Shown piece after piece: positions 36,793 through 44,758 of a stretch of 64,000 nucleotides of DNA. The position numbers and the translations under genes are program-made. Under the pieces are notes generated by a model. That model did not search any database, was not told the origin of the DNA, and saw only the letters and a list, made by a program, of their open reading frames with translations. Positions within the stretch are counted from its first letter, which is position 1, and the number at the start of each line of letters is the position of its first letter. Source of the stretch: Lachnospiraceae bacterium (GTDB lineage Bacteria; Bacillota; Clostridia; Lachnospirales; Lachnospiraceae); the NCBI GenBank assembly GCA_017436865.1, contig JAFSCH010000032.1:45157-109156 (forward strand), written 5' to 3'.

Positions 36793-37138
36793 CTAGTTCA
36801 TCTAGCTTTTGATTCAAATAAGAACGACCTTTGGCTCCGATATAAACATAATTCTCAGGATGCTCATTGATGTCTGTGATTTTGTCTTGCAAACTGGTAA
36901 TATCATCAATGCCTGATCTGCGCAGAGTGTTGTACAATGATATTGTAAAATTCTGGCTACTGTCATCAACGATAAATTGATAAAGTTCGCTCTCAATCTC
37001 AGCTAAATCCATATTTTTTAGAAAAATACAAATTTGTCTGGCTCTCTCTACAGAGATTTCAAAGGTAGCAGCTATATCTTTATAAGTACAGCCTTCCTGT
37101 CTCATCTTGTAAATTGCAAGATTTCTCTCCTTATTCAT
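36779..37138 (-). CDS. Small HTH protein with RNA polymerase alpha-CTD-like domain
   Basis: 119 residues. Residues about 8-40 form a sigma-region-4-like helix-turn-helix (MRQEGCTYKDIAATFEISVERARQI). Residues about 65-115 (LYNTLRRSGIDDITSLQDKI and YIGAKGRSYLNQKL) match the helix-hairpin-helix fold of the alpha subunit C-terminal domain, which binds UP elements and regulators. The pairing suggests a DNA-binding factor that touches both -35 and upstream DNA or mimics parts of RNA polymerase; this is inference. AAGGGAA precedes the ATG. Single gene. The 37139-37285 gap is AT-rich with no hairpin of note. Confidence 0.8.
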   Translation of the reverse strand: MNKERNLAIYKMRQEGCTYKDIAATFEISVERARQICIFLKNMDLAEIESELYQFIVDDSSQNFTISLYNTLRRSGIDDITSLQDKITDINEHPENYVYIGAKGRSYLNQKLDELAKNA

Positions 37139-37285
37139 AACGCTATTCCCTTCTATATATAAAAATTCATTCGTTTACATAATGAAAATCCATTAATACT
37201 ATATTAACAGAAAATGAACTATTTCTAAATAGTGTAAATAGCATAAATATTAAATGAAAATCCATAAAAATATGAAAAACATGAC

Positions 37286-37317
37286 GAGAAAAAATCCACC
37301 GTTAGGATAACGGTGGA
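37286..37317 (-). terminator. Terminator of the AraC-type gene
   Basis: On the minus strand, TCCACCGTT/AACGGTGGA with a 5-base loop followed by TTTTTT. Confidence 0.85.
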
Positions 37318-38231
37318 AGGTCTTTTTTGATTGAAGTACGATACTCAGTAGGAGTACAGTTCATATATTTCTTAAATATTTTATTATAGTAACTTGTATT
37401 ATTGAAACCTACAGAACCTGCAATTTCGGAAATAGATTCTAAAGTTTTCTTATGCATTTTCTTTGTAGATTCCAAAATGCGATATTTCATCAAATATTCA
37501 AATGGTGTTACATTTAAAGTACGTTTAAAACAGCGGCAACACTCACTTTTGCTTACTAGAATAGAGTCTGCAATATCATCTAGCGTGATGGATTCCATAT
37601 AGTGTTCTTGAATATAAAGAATTGCTTGTTTTACACGTTGTTCATCTTGAGCGGCAATTTTCTTGCCGGGAACCGGATTGTTCTCAACCACAAAGGAAAA
37701 GAGCTCTTTCCATATATGTAGTATGGAGGCTTTACTAATTAATTCAAAACCAATAGGTTTTTCTTCGTTTTGGTTAATGATTTCCTCAATGGGAGAACGA
37801 AAAGCTTCATAACAGGAAACTTTCGGTGTGATATGCAGATGCTTTAGAGAGGCATCGTGTAGCACCGGAGTAATGTATTTCTTTTCCATTTCCAGTTGTC
37901 CAAATCCGAATATAAAGGACGGATGTACAATAACAGAGCGCAAGATGCACCCCTCTGGATTCGTAGGTGTAATAAAGTGTCTGACTGCCTGATTAATAAA
38001 AACAATGTCGCCAGGAGTAGCAAGAATCTGTTCTTCCTCACAGGTAACATATGCCTGTCCTTCTAAAATATATACGAGCTCAATATCCTCGTGCCAGTGC
38101 CAATGGATAACAAAAGAATCTGATATTGTGAAATCAATATTAAGCACGGAGAGAGGATAATCGGTTTGTAGGAGGCTTTTTGTACGTTTCTGATAATAAT
38201 CAGGATCATCATGAGTATTATAATTAGCCAT
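37302..38231 (-). CDS. AraC-family regulator with cupin sensor domain
   Basis: 309 residues. The N-terminal cupin (about 35-125) has HWHWHEDIELVYILEG and TPGDIVFINQAVRHF, the histidine-rich pattern of sugar-sensing AraC proteins. The C-terminal double HTH (about 205-305) shows ITLDDIADSILVSKSECCRC and SVGFNNTSYYNKIFKKYMNC. AAAGGAG precedes the ATG. It is divergent from the hybrid kinase gene at 38348, with a 116-base AT-rich gap, so it may control that operon, itself or the distant GH31 gene; the target is not evident. Confidence 0.92.
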   Translation of the reverse strand: MANYNTHDDPDYYQKRTKSLLQTDYPLSVLNIDFTISDSFVIHWHWHEDIELVYILEGQAYVTCEEEQILATPGDIVFINQAVRHFITPTNPEGCILRSVIVHPSFIFGFGQLEMEKKYITPVLHDASLKHLHITPKVSCYEAFRSPIEEIINQNEEKPIGFELISKASILHIWKELFSFVVENNPVPGKKIAAQDEQRVKQAILYIQEHYMESITLDDIADSILVSKSECCRCFKRTLNVTPFEYLMKYRILESTKKMHKKTLESISEIAGSVGFNNTSYYNKIFKKYMNCTPTEYRTSIKKDLPPLS

Positions 38232-38347
38232 AACAGTCTCCTTTGAATGTATTTATTTTTTAATAGTATAACACAAATATTAAGAAAAAAGCATAGAAAA
38301 TAGTTTACAAAAGTTGTATAATATATAAAATATAATGGAGTTTATGC

Positions 38348-41300
38348 ATGGAAAATCAGAGTAAATTAACAAAACATTTATCTAATATATTTATGGTGGT
38401 TATCTGCATTTTGCTTATTTGTTTTTGTGTAGCACAATTATTATGGGATGATGGATATTCTCTTCAAAAACCAGTGATTACGCAATTAACAGAAAATGCC
38501 AGTCTTGTACTAGAGGATGGGACAAAGAGTGAATTGCAATGTGAGGGTGATCAGTTTTTCTATGAAGAGGCCAAGCCAAATGAGTTATTGACGGTTGTAA
38601 TGTCATTGCCGGAATTTAAGGATGCGAACATGTGTCTGTGTGTGTTTGCGGCAAATCAGAATATTGGTGTATATGTAGATGGAGAGCTTAGGCAGTATTA
38701 TAATGATGAATCGGTAAGACTTATCGGATCTTACAGCGCGAGTCATTTTGTGATGGTGCCACTTCATGCTACCGACAGTGGTAAGGAGATAGCAATTACA
38801 TACCAGACCTCTTTAAAGGAATGTGCAGGAACCTTAACCTGTCCTATGCTTGGAACAGAGGCGGATCTTATGGTATGGATGTTCCAAAATTATTTCTGGC
38901 AGATTGTCAGTGCATTACTAATATTTGCAGTAGGAATTATGTTTATTGTACTAAGTGTTGTTGTTAGATTTAATCATAAACGTAATCATGGATTATACTA
39001 TCTAGGGATTTTTTCCATTATTATGGCATTATGGATTTTGTGCCAATCAAATATGAGAGTATTTTACTGTAGGAATCTGAATACAACAAATCTTATGACC
39101 TATATGGCATTGATGGTAGCACCAATACCAATGCTCATGTTTATGAATGATTTAATGAAGTATCATTATCAAAAAATTCTAAATGCGGCAATCATTGCAT
39201 GTTTAGTAAATATAGCATTTAGTTTAGTTGTGGCATTGACTGGTATTGCTGACTTAATAGAGATTATTTGGACAACACGGATTATTATTACGGTTACATG
39301 TACTATCAGTATTTTGTGTTTTCTTGTATATAGGAAAACAAAGCAGCTTAATGCACCGGTTGCAGTAGGGAGTGGCATAGTTGGATTTGTAGCAACCTTT
39401 ATTATTGAAGATAGGAATATGCTACATGCAAATACATTTGATATAGGAAAATATATCGGTTTTGGTATCTTGTTTTTTTTACTTATGCTCGGTTATGCAG
39501 TGGAAAAAGGATGGGTTGTCCAATGGAAGAATTATCGTAGGGCGATTGAAGAAAATGAATTTAAGAATGCATTTCTTGCTAATATGTCACATGAGATTAA
39601 GACACCAATTAATACAATTTTGGGCATGAATGAAATGATTGCCAGAGAAACAAAGGAAGAAGAAGTCAGACATTATGCGGGGAATATTTATGAAGCAGGA
39701 AATATGTTGTTGGCTTTAGTGAATAATGTTCTTGATTATACGAAGTTAGAGTCTGGAAAAATGCAAATTATTCCCGTAAGATATGATGTTGGACAGCTTT
39801 TGAGTAATGTGATTAATACAATTCAGGTAAAAGCAGAGGAAAAGGAACTTTGCTTTGATGTGGACATTGATAAAAATATTCCGAGAGTTTTGTATGGCGA
39901 TGAATTGCGAATCAGACAGGCAATCCTTAATCTTTTAACCAATGCAATAAAGTATACAGAAGAAGGTACTGTTACTTTAAAGGCGTATTACAAAGAAATT
40001 GGTCAAAAAGAAATCTGTTTCTATATTATTGTAAAAGATACCGGCGTTGGAATTCGTAAGGAAGATACAGAACGTTTATATGATTCTTTTGTACGGCTAG
40101 ATGAGAGAAAAAATCGTAGTATAGAGGGAACAGGACTGGGACTAACAATTACGCATCAGATTATGAAGATGATGCATGGAGATATTCAGATAGAAAGCGA
40201 GTATGGCAAAGGTTCTAATTTTATCTTGACATTTAAGCAGACTGTTATGGAAGAAACACCGTTAGGTGAATACGAGGACTGGTACCGAACAGGAATCACA
40301 AAAGGAAACTATCAGGAGAATGATTATGCTGCGAAGGATGTAAAAATTCTGGTTATTGATGATAATGAGATGAACTTGGAAGTAATCAGTGGTCTTTTGG
40401 GCAAAACTCAGGCTCGAATAGATATAGCGCTTAGTGGTGAGGAAGGATTGATAAAGGCAAGAAAAGAGCGCTATGATTTGGTTTTGTTGGATCAGATGAT
40501 GCCAGGGCTGAGTGGGATTGAAACGTTACGGCAGATGCAACAGTTGGATGATATGGGATATAAAAATGTTCCAATTATTGCACTGACAGCAGATTCTGTG
40601 ATTGGGGCAAGAGATGAATATTTAAGGCAAGGCTTTACGGATTATATATCAAAACCGGTTGACTATAGAACACTCATTGAATGTTTAAGAAAATATTTGC
40701 CGGATAGAATAGAGAAATGTTATAAGCTTCAGAATAAACAGAAAATCTGTGAAGAATATTTAGGAAAATGCGGGATTCATGTAAAGTCTGCCATGAAATA
40801 TGTAGGCCATGAGATTGACCAGTATATTCATTTGCTGGAGTTATTTACTTCGTCAAGTGGGGTAGAGAAACAGGAATTGTTACAGAAAGCGTACGAAAGT
40901 CTTAATTGGAAACATTATACGATTTATGTGCATGGTTTAAAAAATAGTGCTCGGACAATTGGTGTCGACAAACTTGCAGATATTGCATTTGAACACGAAC
41001 AAAAGAGCAAGAATGGTGATGATACTTTTATACATGAAAATTATGCGGTTTTAGTACAGGAATTGGAAAAGACAAGAGCTGATATTTCAGCATTTTTGAA
41101 ACAGTATAAAATGGAAGCAGAAGAAGTTGCGACATTAGTGGAGAGAAATGTGCTGGAAGAGAGTAAGTGGGAGGAAATAAGACAACAGACGATACAAAGT
41201 CTGGAAGGTTACAAGAAAAAAGAAGCATTAATATTACTGACTCAAATGTCAGAATGTGGTGATAAAGATAAGGGAGATAATCTTCAACAGGTAATTGATG

Positions 41301-41353
41301 CGGTAAAGTCATATGATTATGAAAAGGCAATACAGCTATTGAGAGAAATGTAG
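38348..41353 (+). CDS. 7TM hybrid sensor histidine kinase with receiver and HPt domains, second copy
   Basis: 1001 residues, same architecture as the kinase at 32937: membrane anchor (about 14-34), extracellular domain (about 35-185; NQNIGVYVDGELRQYY), about seven membrane segments, HisKA with His 415 in ANMSHEIKTPINTILGMNEM, HATPase with GTGLGLTITHQIM, receiver Asp 715 in LLDQMMPGLSG, and HPt His 862 in YVHGLKNSARTIG. About 85 extra residues at the end (KMEAEEVATLVERN) are helical and absent from the first copy. GGAG precedes the ATG. First gene of an operon with a GGDEF protein and a LytTR response regulator. Confidence 0.93.
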   Translation: MENQSKLTKHLSNIFMVVICILLICFCVAQLLWDDGYSLQKPVITQLTENASLVLEDGTKSELQCEGDQFFYEEAKPNELLTVVMSLPEFKDANMCLCVFAANQNIGVYVDGELRQYYNDESVRLIGSYSASHFVMVPLHATDSGKEIAITYQTSLKECAGTLTCPMLGTEADLMVWMFQNYFWQIVSALLIFAVGIMFIVLSVVVRFNHKRNHGLYYLGIFSIIMALWILCQSNMRVFYCRNLNTTNLMTYMALMVAPIPMLMFMNDLMKYHYQKILNAAIIACLVNIAFSLVVALTGIADLIEIIWTTRIIITVTCTISILCFLVYRKTKQLNAPVAVGSGIVGFVATFIIEDRNMLHANTFDIGKYIGFGILFFLLMLGYAVEKGWVVQWKNYRRAIEENEFKNAFLANMSHEIKTPINTILGMNEMIARETKEEEVRHYAGNIYEAGNMLLALVNNVLDYTKLESGKMQIIPVRYDVGQLLSNVINTIQVKAEEKELCFDVDIDKNIPRVLYGDELRIRQAILNLLTNAIKYTEEGTVTLKAYYKEIGQKEICFYIIVKDTGVGIRKEDTERLYDSFVRLDERKNRSIEGTGLGLTITHQIMKMMHGDIQIESEYGKGSNFILTFKQTVMEETPLGEYEDWYRTGITKGNYQENDYAAKDVKILVIDDNEMNLEVISGLLGKTQARIDIALSGEEGLIKARKERYDLVLLDQMMPGLSGIETLRQMQQLDDMGYKNVPIIALTADSVIGARDEYLRQGFTDYISKPVDYRTLIECLRKYLPDRIEKCYKLQNKQKICEEYLGKCGIHVKSAMKYVGHEIDQYIHLLELFTSSSGVEKQELLQKAYESLNWKHYTIYVHGLKNSARTIGVDKLADIAFEHEQKSKNGDDTFIHENYAVLVQELEKTRADISAFLKQYKMEAEEVATLVERNVLEESKWEEIRQQTIQSLEGYKKKEALILLTQMSECGDKDKGDNLQQVIDAVKSYDYEKAIQLLREM

Positions 41354-41380
41354 GAGATGAAAGAGAAGGGATAGGAATTC

Positions 41381-42451
41381 ATGCAAACAGTTGTAACACA
41401 GGAAGACAAAAAAAGGCTTTCAGAGTTGGAAATGATGAAGAAAAGTCTGGAGCTTCAACTTCAGGAGATGGCTAAAACGGTAGAGAAGCAACAAGAACAG
41501 CTTGCTTTATCTAAAAGAGATCCATTAACGGGAATGAGGAATCGTTCAGGGGTTGCAGAACAGATTAATATGATTTTGAAAAGTGGTGAAAAGGGAGCTT
41601 TTTTCATCATGGATATGGATAATTTTAAATCCGTAAATGATACTTATGGGCATATAGAAGGAGACAAGGTGCTGGTGCGTTTTGCAAAGGCATTGCGCAA
41701 GGTGATTGAACCAGGAGATTTAATAGCGAGGCTTGGTGGGGATGAGTTTATACTTTTCTCGCCGGGAGATAAGACAAGAGCTGAGATCAAGGAAAAAGCA
41801 AATTTATTGGTCAGACAAATTGAAAGAGAACTTGTATCGCCTGGTAAGCTTGTAAGAGTAACGGTTTCTATGGGAATTGCACTTGCACCACAGGATGGTA
41901 TAATTTTTGAAACATTATATGCAAATAGTGATAAGGCGTTGTATTTTGTAAAGAATGATGGAAAGAATGCATTCCGTTTTTTTGATGAAACATCAAGTGG
42001 AAGAAATACAAAAGATACACCAAAGGCAACATTGATGGAAATTACAAATCGTTTAAGGGAGAAAAAAATGGAAGGTTCACTTGTAGTAGAGTATAATAAT
42101 TTTGAGAAAATTTATCGTTTCATGGAAAGAAATATAGCAAGAGAGAAACGGGAGGTACAGTGTGTATTGTTTACGCTGGAGGAACCGGTAGATAAGGTTA
42201 TAACTTCATTTGAGATGCAACGGCAAATGGAAATGTTGGAAAAGGCGGTGACGATGTCTTTACGAAAGGGTGATGTTACAACGAATTATAGTACTTGTCA
42301 GATGCTGACTCTTCTTATGGATGTAAATAAGAAAAATGCAGTAATGGTTATTAATAGAATTTTAGAAAAATACAAAAAGGAAGTAGGAGAAGATGCACTA
42401 GTAATTAACTGCGAGATAGAGCAGTTAATGGCAGAAGAAGAAACTGTGTAA
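41381..42451 (+). CDS. Diguanylate cyclase with degenerate second cyclase-like domain
   Basis: 356 residues, cytoplasmic. Coiled coil (5-45), GGDEF domain (about 46-200) with the intact active site RLGGDEF at 117-123 and the substrate-binding DMDNFKSVNDTYGH. It makes cyclic di-GMP from two GTP. The inhibitory I-site RxxD is EPGD here (110-113), so product inhibition is probably lost. Residues about 215-345 (VQCVLFTLEEPVDKVI, SLRKGDVTTNYSTCQMLTLL) resemble a second GGDEF fold without catalytic residues. It lies between a hybrid kinase and a LytTR regulator and is 12 bases from the latter. Confidence 0.9.
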   Translation: MQTVVTQEDKKRLSELEMMKKSLELQLQEMAKTVEKQQEQLALSKRDPLTGMRNRSGVAEQINMILKSGEKGAFFIMDMDNFKSVNDTYGHIEGDKVLVRFAKALRKVIEPGDLIARLGGDEFILFSPGDKTRAEIKEKANLLVRQIERELVSPGKLVRVTVSMGIALAPQDGIIFETLYANSDKALYFVKNDGKNAFRFFDETSSGRNTKDTPKATLMEITNRLREKKMEGSLVVEYNNFEKIYRFMERNIAREKREVQCVLFTLEEPVDKVITSFEMQRQMEMLEKAVTMSLRKGDVTTNYSTCQMLTLLMDVNKKNAVMVINRILEKYKKEVGEDALVINCEIEQLMAEEETV

Positions 42452-42463
42452 AGGATAAGGGAA

Positions 42464-43228
42464 ATGGATACAATTTTAGCGATTGATGACGAAATACAAA
42501 ATCTGGAAATGGTTGAATATGCGTTAGGGGATGAATATGAAGTTATTCCAGTAAGAAGTGGCAAGGCAGCAATAAGTTATTTGAAGAATAATACGCCTGA
42601 TTTGATTTTGCTAGACATTATGATGCCAGAAATGGACGGAATGGAAGTGTACCGACAGATTAGAGAAATGGATGGCAAGGAGCATACTCCTATTATATTT
42701 CTGACTTCTGTAAATGATACCGAGACAGAGGGAAATTGTTTTGATATGGGAGCGGTAGACTTTATAAGTAAACCCTTTGAACCAAAGATTGTGTTAAAAC
42801 GTGTAACAAGAACGTTAGAACTTTCACGTAGAGGACGAGGGATTAATCAAGCTAATACAGTAGAGCTAAGCAGAAAAATGCAAAAAAATGCTACAGAGAA
42901 AACTTTATCAGTAATTGTGAATGGCATGAATGTGCAGCTGTATCAAAAGGATATTTATTATATAGAAGTATTTGGTAACACAAGTATTATTCGTACTACG
43001 AATAGAGAGCTTGCAGTACGACAGACCTTGGATCATATCCAGGAAAGTTTGGATGAAAGTTTTTTGCGTACAGGACGAAGCTTCATTTTGAATGTGCAAT
43101 ATGTTTCTGAGATAGCAGACGATATTGTGATTATGAAGAATGGAAAACAAATTAAGCTTCCGAGACGTAATAAAAAAGAGTTGATTCAAGAGATTTTAAA
43201 TAAAACACATAGTATGTTGGTACTATAA
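42464..43228 (+). CDS. LytTR-family response regulator
   Basis: 254 residues. The receiver domain (1-120) has the acidic pocket AIDDE and the phosphorylated Asp 51 in LILLDIMMPEMDG, plus TSVND and KPF. The LytTR DNA-binding domain (about 148-250) shows DIYYIEVFGNTSIIRT, FLRTGRSFILNVQYV and KLPRRNKKELIQEI. LytTR proteins bind two short direct repeats upstream of promoters. Such a pair lies 7 bases after the stop codon (43236-43270). Last gene of the kinase-cyclase-regulator operon; AAGGATAAGGG precedes the ATG. Confidence 0.94.
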   Translation: MDTILAIDDEIQNLEMVEYALGDEYEVIPVRSGKAAISYLKNNTPDLILLDIMMPEMDGMEVYRQIREMDGKEHTPIIFLTSVNDTETEGNCFDMGAVDFISKPFEPKIVLKRVTRTLELSRRGRGINQANTVELSRKMQKNATEKTLSVIVNGMNVQLYQKDIYYIEVFGNTSIIRTTNRELAVRQTLDHIQESLDESFLRTGRSFILNVQYVSEIADDIVIMKNGKQIKLPRRNKKELIQEILNKTHSMLVL

Positions 43229-43235
43229 AAACAAT

Positions 43236-43270
43236 CCATTCGTCACGAAAATGAACCATTCGTCACGAAA
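43236..43270 (+). promoter_or_regulatory. Candidate LytTR binding site: direct repeats with 20-bp period
   Basis: CCATTCGTCACGAAA occurs exactly twice, at 43236-43250 and 43256-43270. Two same-side repeats about two helical turns apart directly upstream of a -35 box are the hallmark of LytTR-activated promoters (AgrA, VirR). The repeats follow the LytTR gene itself. Confidence 0.7.
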
Positions 43271-43273
43271 TGC

Positions 43274-43301
43274 TTGAAGAAATTTTTTAAATGGTTATAC
43301 T
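43274..43301 (+). promoter_or_regulatory. Promoter downstream of the LytTR repeats
   Basis: TTGAAG (43274-43279), 16-base spacer, TATACT (43296-43301). The -35 box starts 3 bases after the second direct repeat, as expected for an activated promoter. Confidence 0.6.
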
Positions 43302-43323
43302 CAATAGTTGTTAGAGAGTGCGA

Positions 43324-43353
43324 ATGGCGTGTAAAAAAAGGATTATTCCATAA
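43324..43353 (+). CDS. Possible 9-residue peptide MACKKRIIP
   Basis: ATG to TAA, nine codons, with AGAGAG about 7 bases before the ATG, inside the predicted LytTR-controlled transcript. Short basic peptide with one Cys and a terminal Pro. Without comparative data this remains a weak call; the alternative is that the transcript is non-coding. Confidence 0.25.
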   Translation: MACKKRIIP

Positions 43354-43370
43354 TAGCGACAAATTCGGTT

Positions 43371-43399
43371 AAGGACCACAGAGAGGTGGTTCTTTTTTT
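43371..43399 (+). terminator. Intrinsic terminator of the LytTR-controlled transcript
   Basis: Nine-pair stem AAGGACCAC/GTGGTTCTT (one G-T pair), 6-base loop, then seven T in a row. The araA remnant reading frame begins inside it. Confidence 0.88.
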
Positions 43400-44363
43400 C
43401 TATTTCTATGAAGTGGTTTGGAAGCCAACTCTAATTACGAATGCAGTAATTAGAAAGACATTTAATGAAGCGAATGCAGATGAAGAGTGTGCTGGTGTTA
43501 TCACATGGATGCATACATTTTCTCCTGCTAAGTCCTGGATTCTTGGATTACAGGAATATAGAAAGCCATTGATGCATTTCCATACTCAGTTCAACGAAGA
43601 GATTCCATATGATACGATTGATATGGACTTTATGAATGAGAATCAGTCTGCACATGGTGATAGAGAGTATGGTCATATCGTAAGCAGAATGGGTATCGAG
43701 AGAAAGGTTGTTGTAGGTCATTGGCAGAACACCGAAGTAATCAAGAAGATTGCACAGTGGATGATAACCGCTGTAGGTCTTATGGAGTCTTCTCATATCA
43801 GAGTATGCCGTTTTGGTGACAATATGAACAACGTAGCGGTAACAGAAGGCGATAAGGTAGAAGCTCAGATTAAGTTTGGCTGGGAAATCGACCATTACAA
43901 TGTAAATGATTTAGTAGAGTATGTAGATGCTGTTTCTTCTGGAGAGATCAAGGCATTAACAGATGAATACTATAGCAAGTATGACATTCTTTTAGAAGGA
44001 CGTGACGCAGCAGAGTTTAGAAAGCACGTTGAAGTACAGGCTGCTATCGAAATTGGTATGGAGAAGTTTTTAGAAGAGCGCGACTATCATGCAATTGTTA
44101 CACACTTTGGCATGTTAGGTGGATTAAAGCAGCTTCCGGTAGCTACTGCATTCTGGACACCACAGCCAAATCTTACCGTTGGTGCAGAGGCATGGATTCT
44201 TGCAGGTGGTGCGCATCATACAGCATTCTCTTATGACCTTACGGTGGAACAGATGGTTGATTGGGCTGATGCTATGGGCATTGAAGCAGTAGTTATTGAT
44301 AAGAATACAGATATCAGAACTCTTAAGAACGAGTTAAGATGGAACTCTGTTGTATATCGCTAA
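43386..44363 (+). pseudogene. araA: Remnant of L-arabinose isomerase gene with two deletions
   Basis: The 325-codon open frame matches AraA from about residue 50 (VVWKPTLITNAVIRKTFNEA) through HTFSPAKSW, FHTQFNEEIPYDTIDMDF, VCRFGDNMNNVAVT and GMLGGLKQLP, then jumps straight to VATAFWTPQPNL and AWILAGGAHHTAFS of the C-terminus. Intact AraA is about 500 residues, so roughly 50 N-terminal and about 150 internal residues are gone. The internal gap removes the catalytic Glu pair and one metal His (Glu306, Glu333, His350 in E. coli numbering); only the late GGAHHT His remains. It has no ribosome site and its first codon (GTG) lies in a terminator hairpin. Non-functional as an isomerase. Confidence 0.88.
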
Positions 44364-44378
44364 TTAGTATAAAGTGCG

Positions 44379-44669
44379 CTATTGGAAAAAGAGACTTTTT
44401 GGCTTTTCAACATATTCCACTTCGTCGAGTTCGGCAAAGGCATCGATAAAGTCCTCGCGGATGGTAACAATGGCGTAACCAAAGATTAATGGTTCGATGT
44501 GAATGACGGCAGATTCTAGTCTTTCTAAAGCACCATGATATTTAACAATAAGCTCCCAGGTTCTTGCTTCGGGTGAAAAACCGACAGCAAGTTCCTGGGA
44601 TTTTTCTTTTTCTTCGCTGGTAGCAGTTAGAGCGAGATTTAGAATGTTTTCAAATTTTTGACTTGCCAT
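44379..44669 (-). CDS. Lone propeptide-like domain of S8 (subtilisin-type) peptidases
   Basis: 96 residues from the ATG at 44669, with AAGGAA 9 bases upstream. The stretch WELIVKYHGALERLESAV, then IFGYAIVTIREDFID, then LDEVEYVEKPKSLFF has the strand-helix pattern of the N-terminal domain of clostridial S8 peptidases. There the catalytic domain follows directly after the KPKxLFF segment; here a stop codon follows at once, 15 bases from the end of the araA remnant. It could be a truncated peptidase gene or a free inhibitor. Family assignment is from memory of the pattern. Confidence 0.6.
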   Translation of the reverse strand: MASQKFENILNLALTATSEEKEKSQELAVGFSPEARTWELIVKYHGALERLESAVIHIEPLIFGYAIVTIREDFIDAFAELDEVEYVEKPKSLFFQ

Positions 44670-44758
44670 AGAGTGCATTTCCTTATTAAAAGTGATATAT
44701 TATTATATTATTCTGACAGATGAAACAAGTGACTGCAGAAAGAAGGATTAAGCCGAAT

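Larger units (their letters stand above)
43308..43399 (+). ncRNA. Predicted about 90-nt transcript (small RNA or tiny mRNA)
   Basis: Inferred from the promoter at 43274-43301 and the intrinsic terminator at 43371-43399. It contains a possible 9-codon ORF. Apart from the terminator no strong stem is seen, so its role as small RNA or as peptide message is open. Confidence 0.5.

Noticed and set aside
43386-44363. Functional L-arabinose isomerase
   Set aside because: Only about 325 of 500 residues are present, the internal gap removes catalytic residues, and the start lies inside a terminator without a ribosome site.
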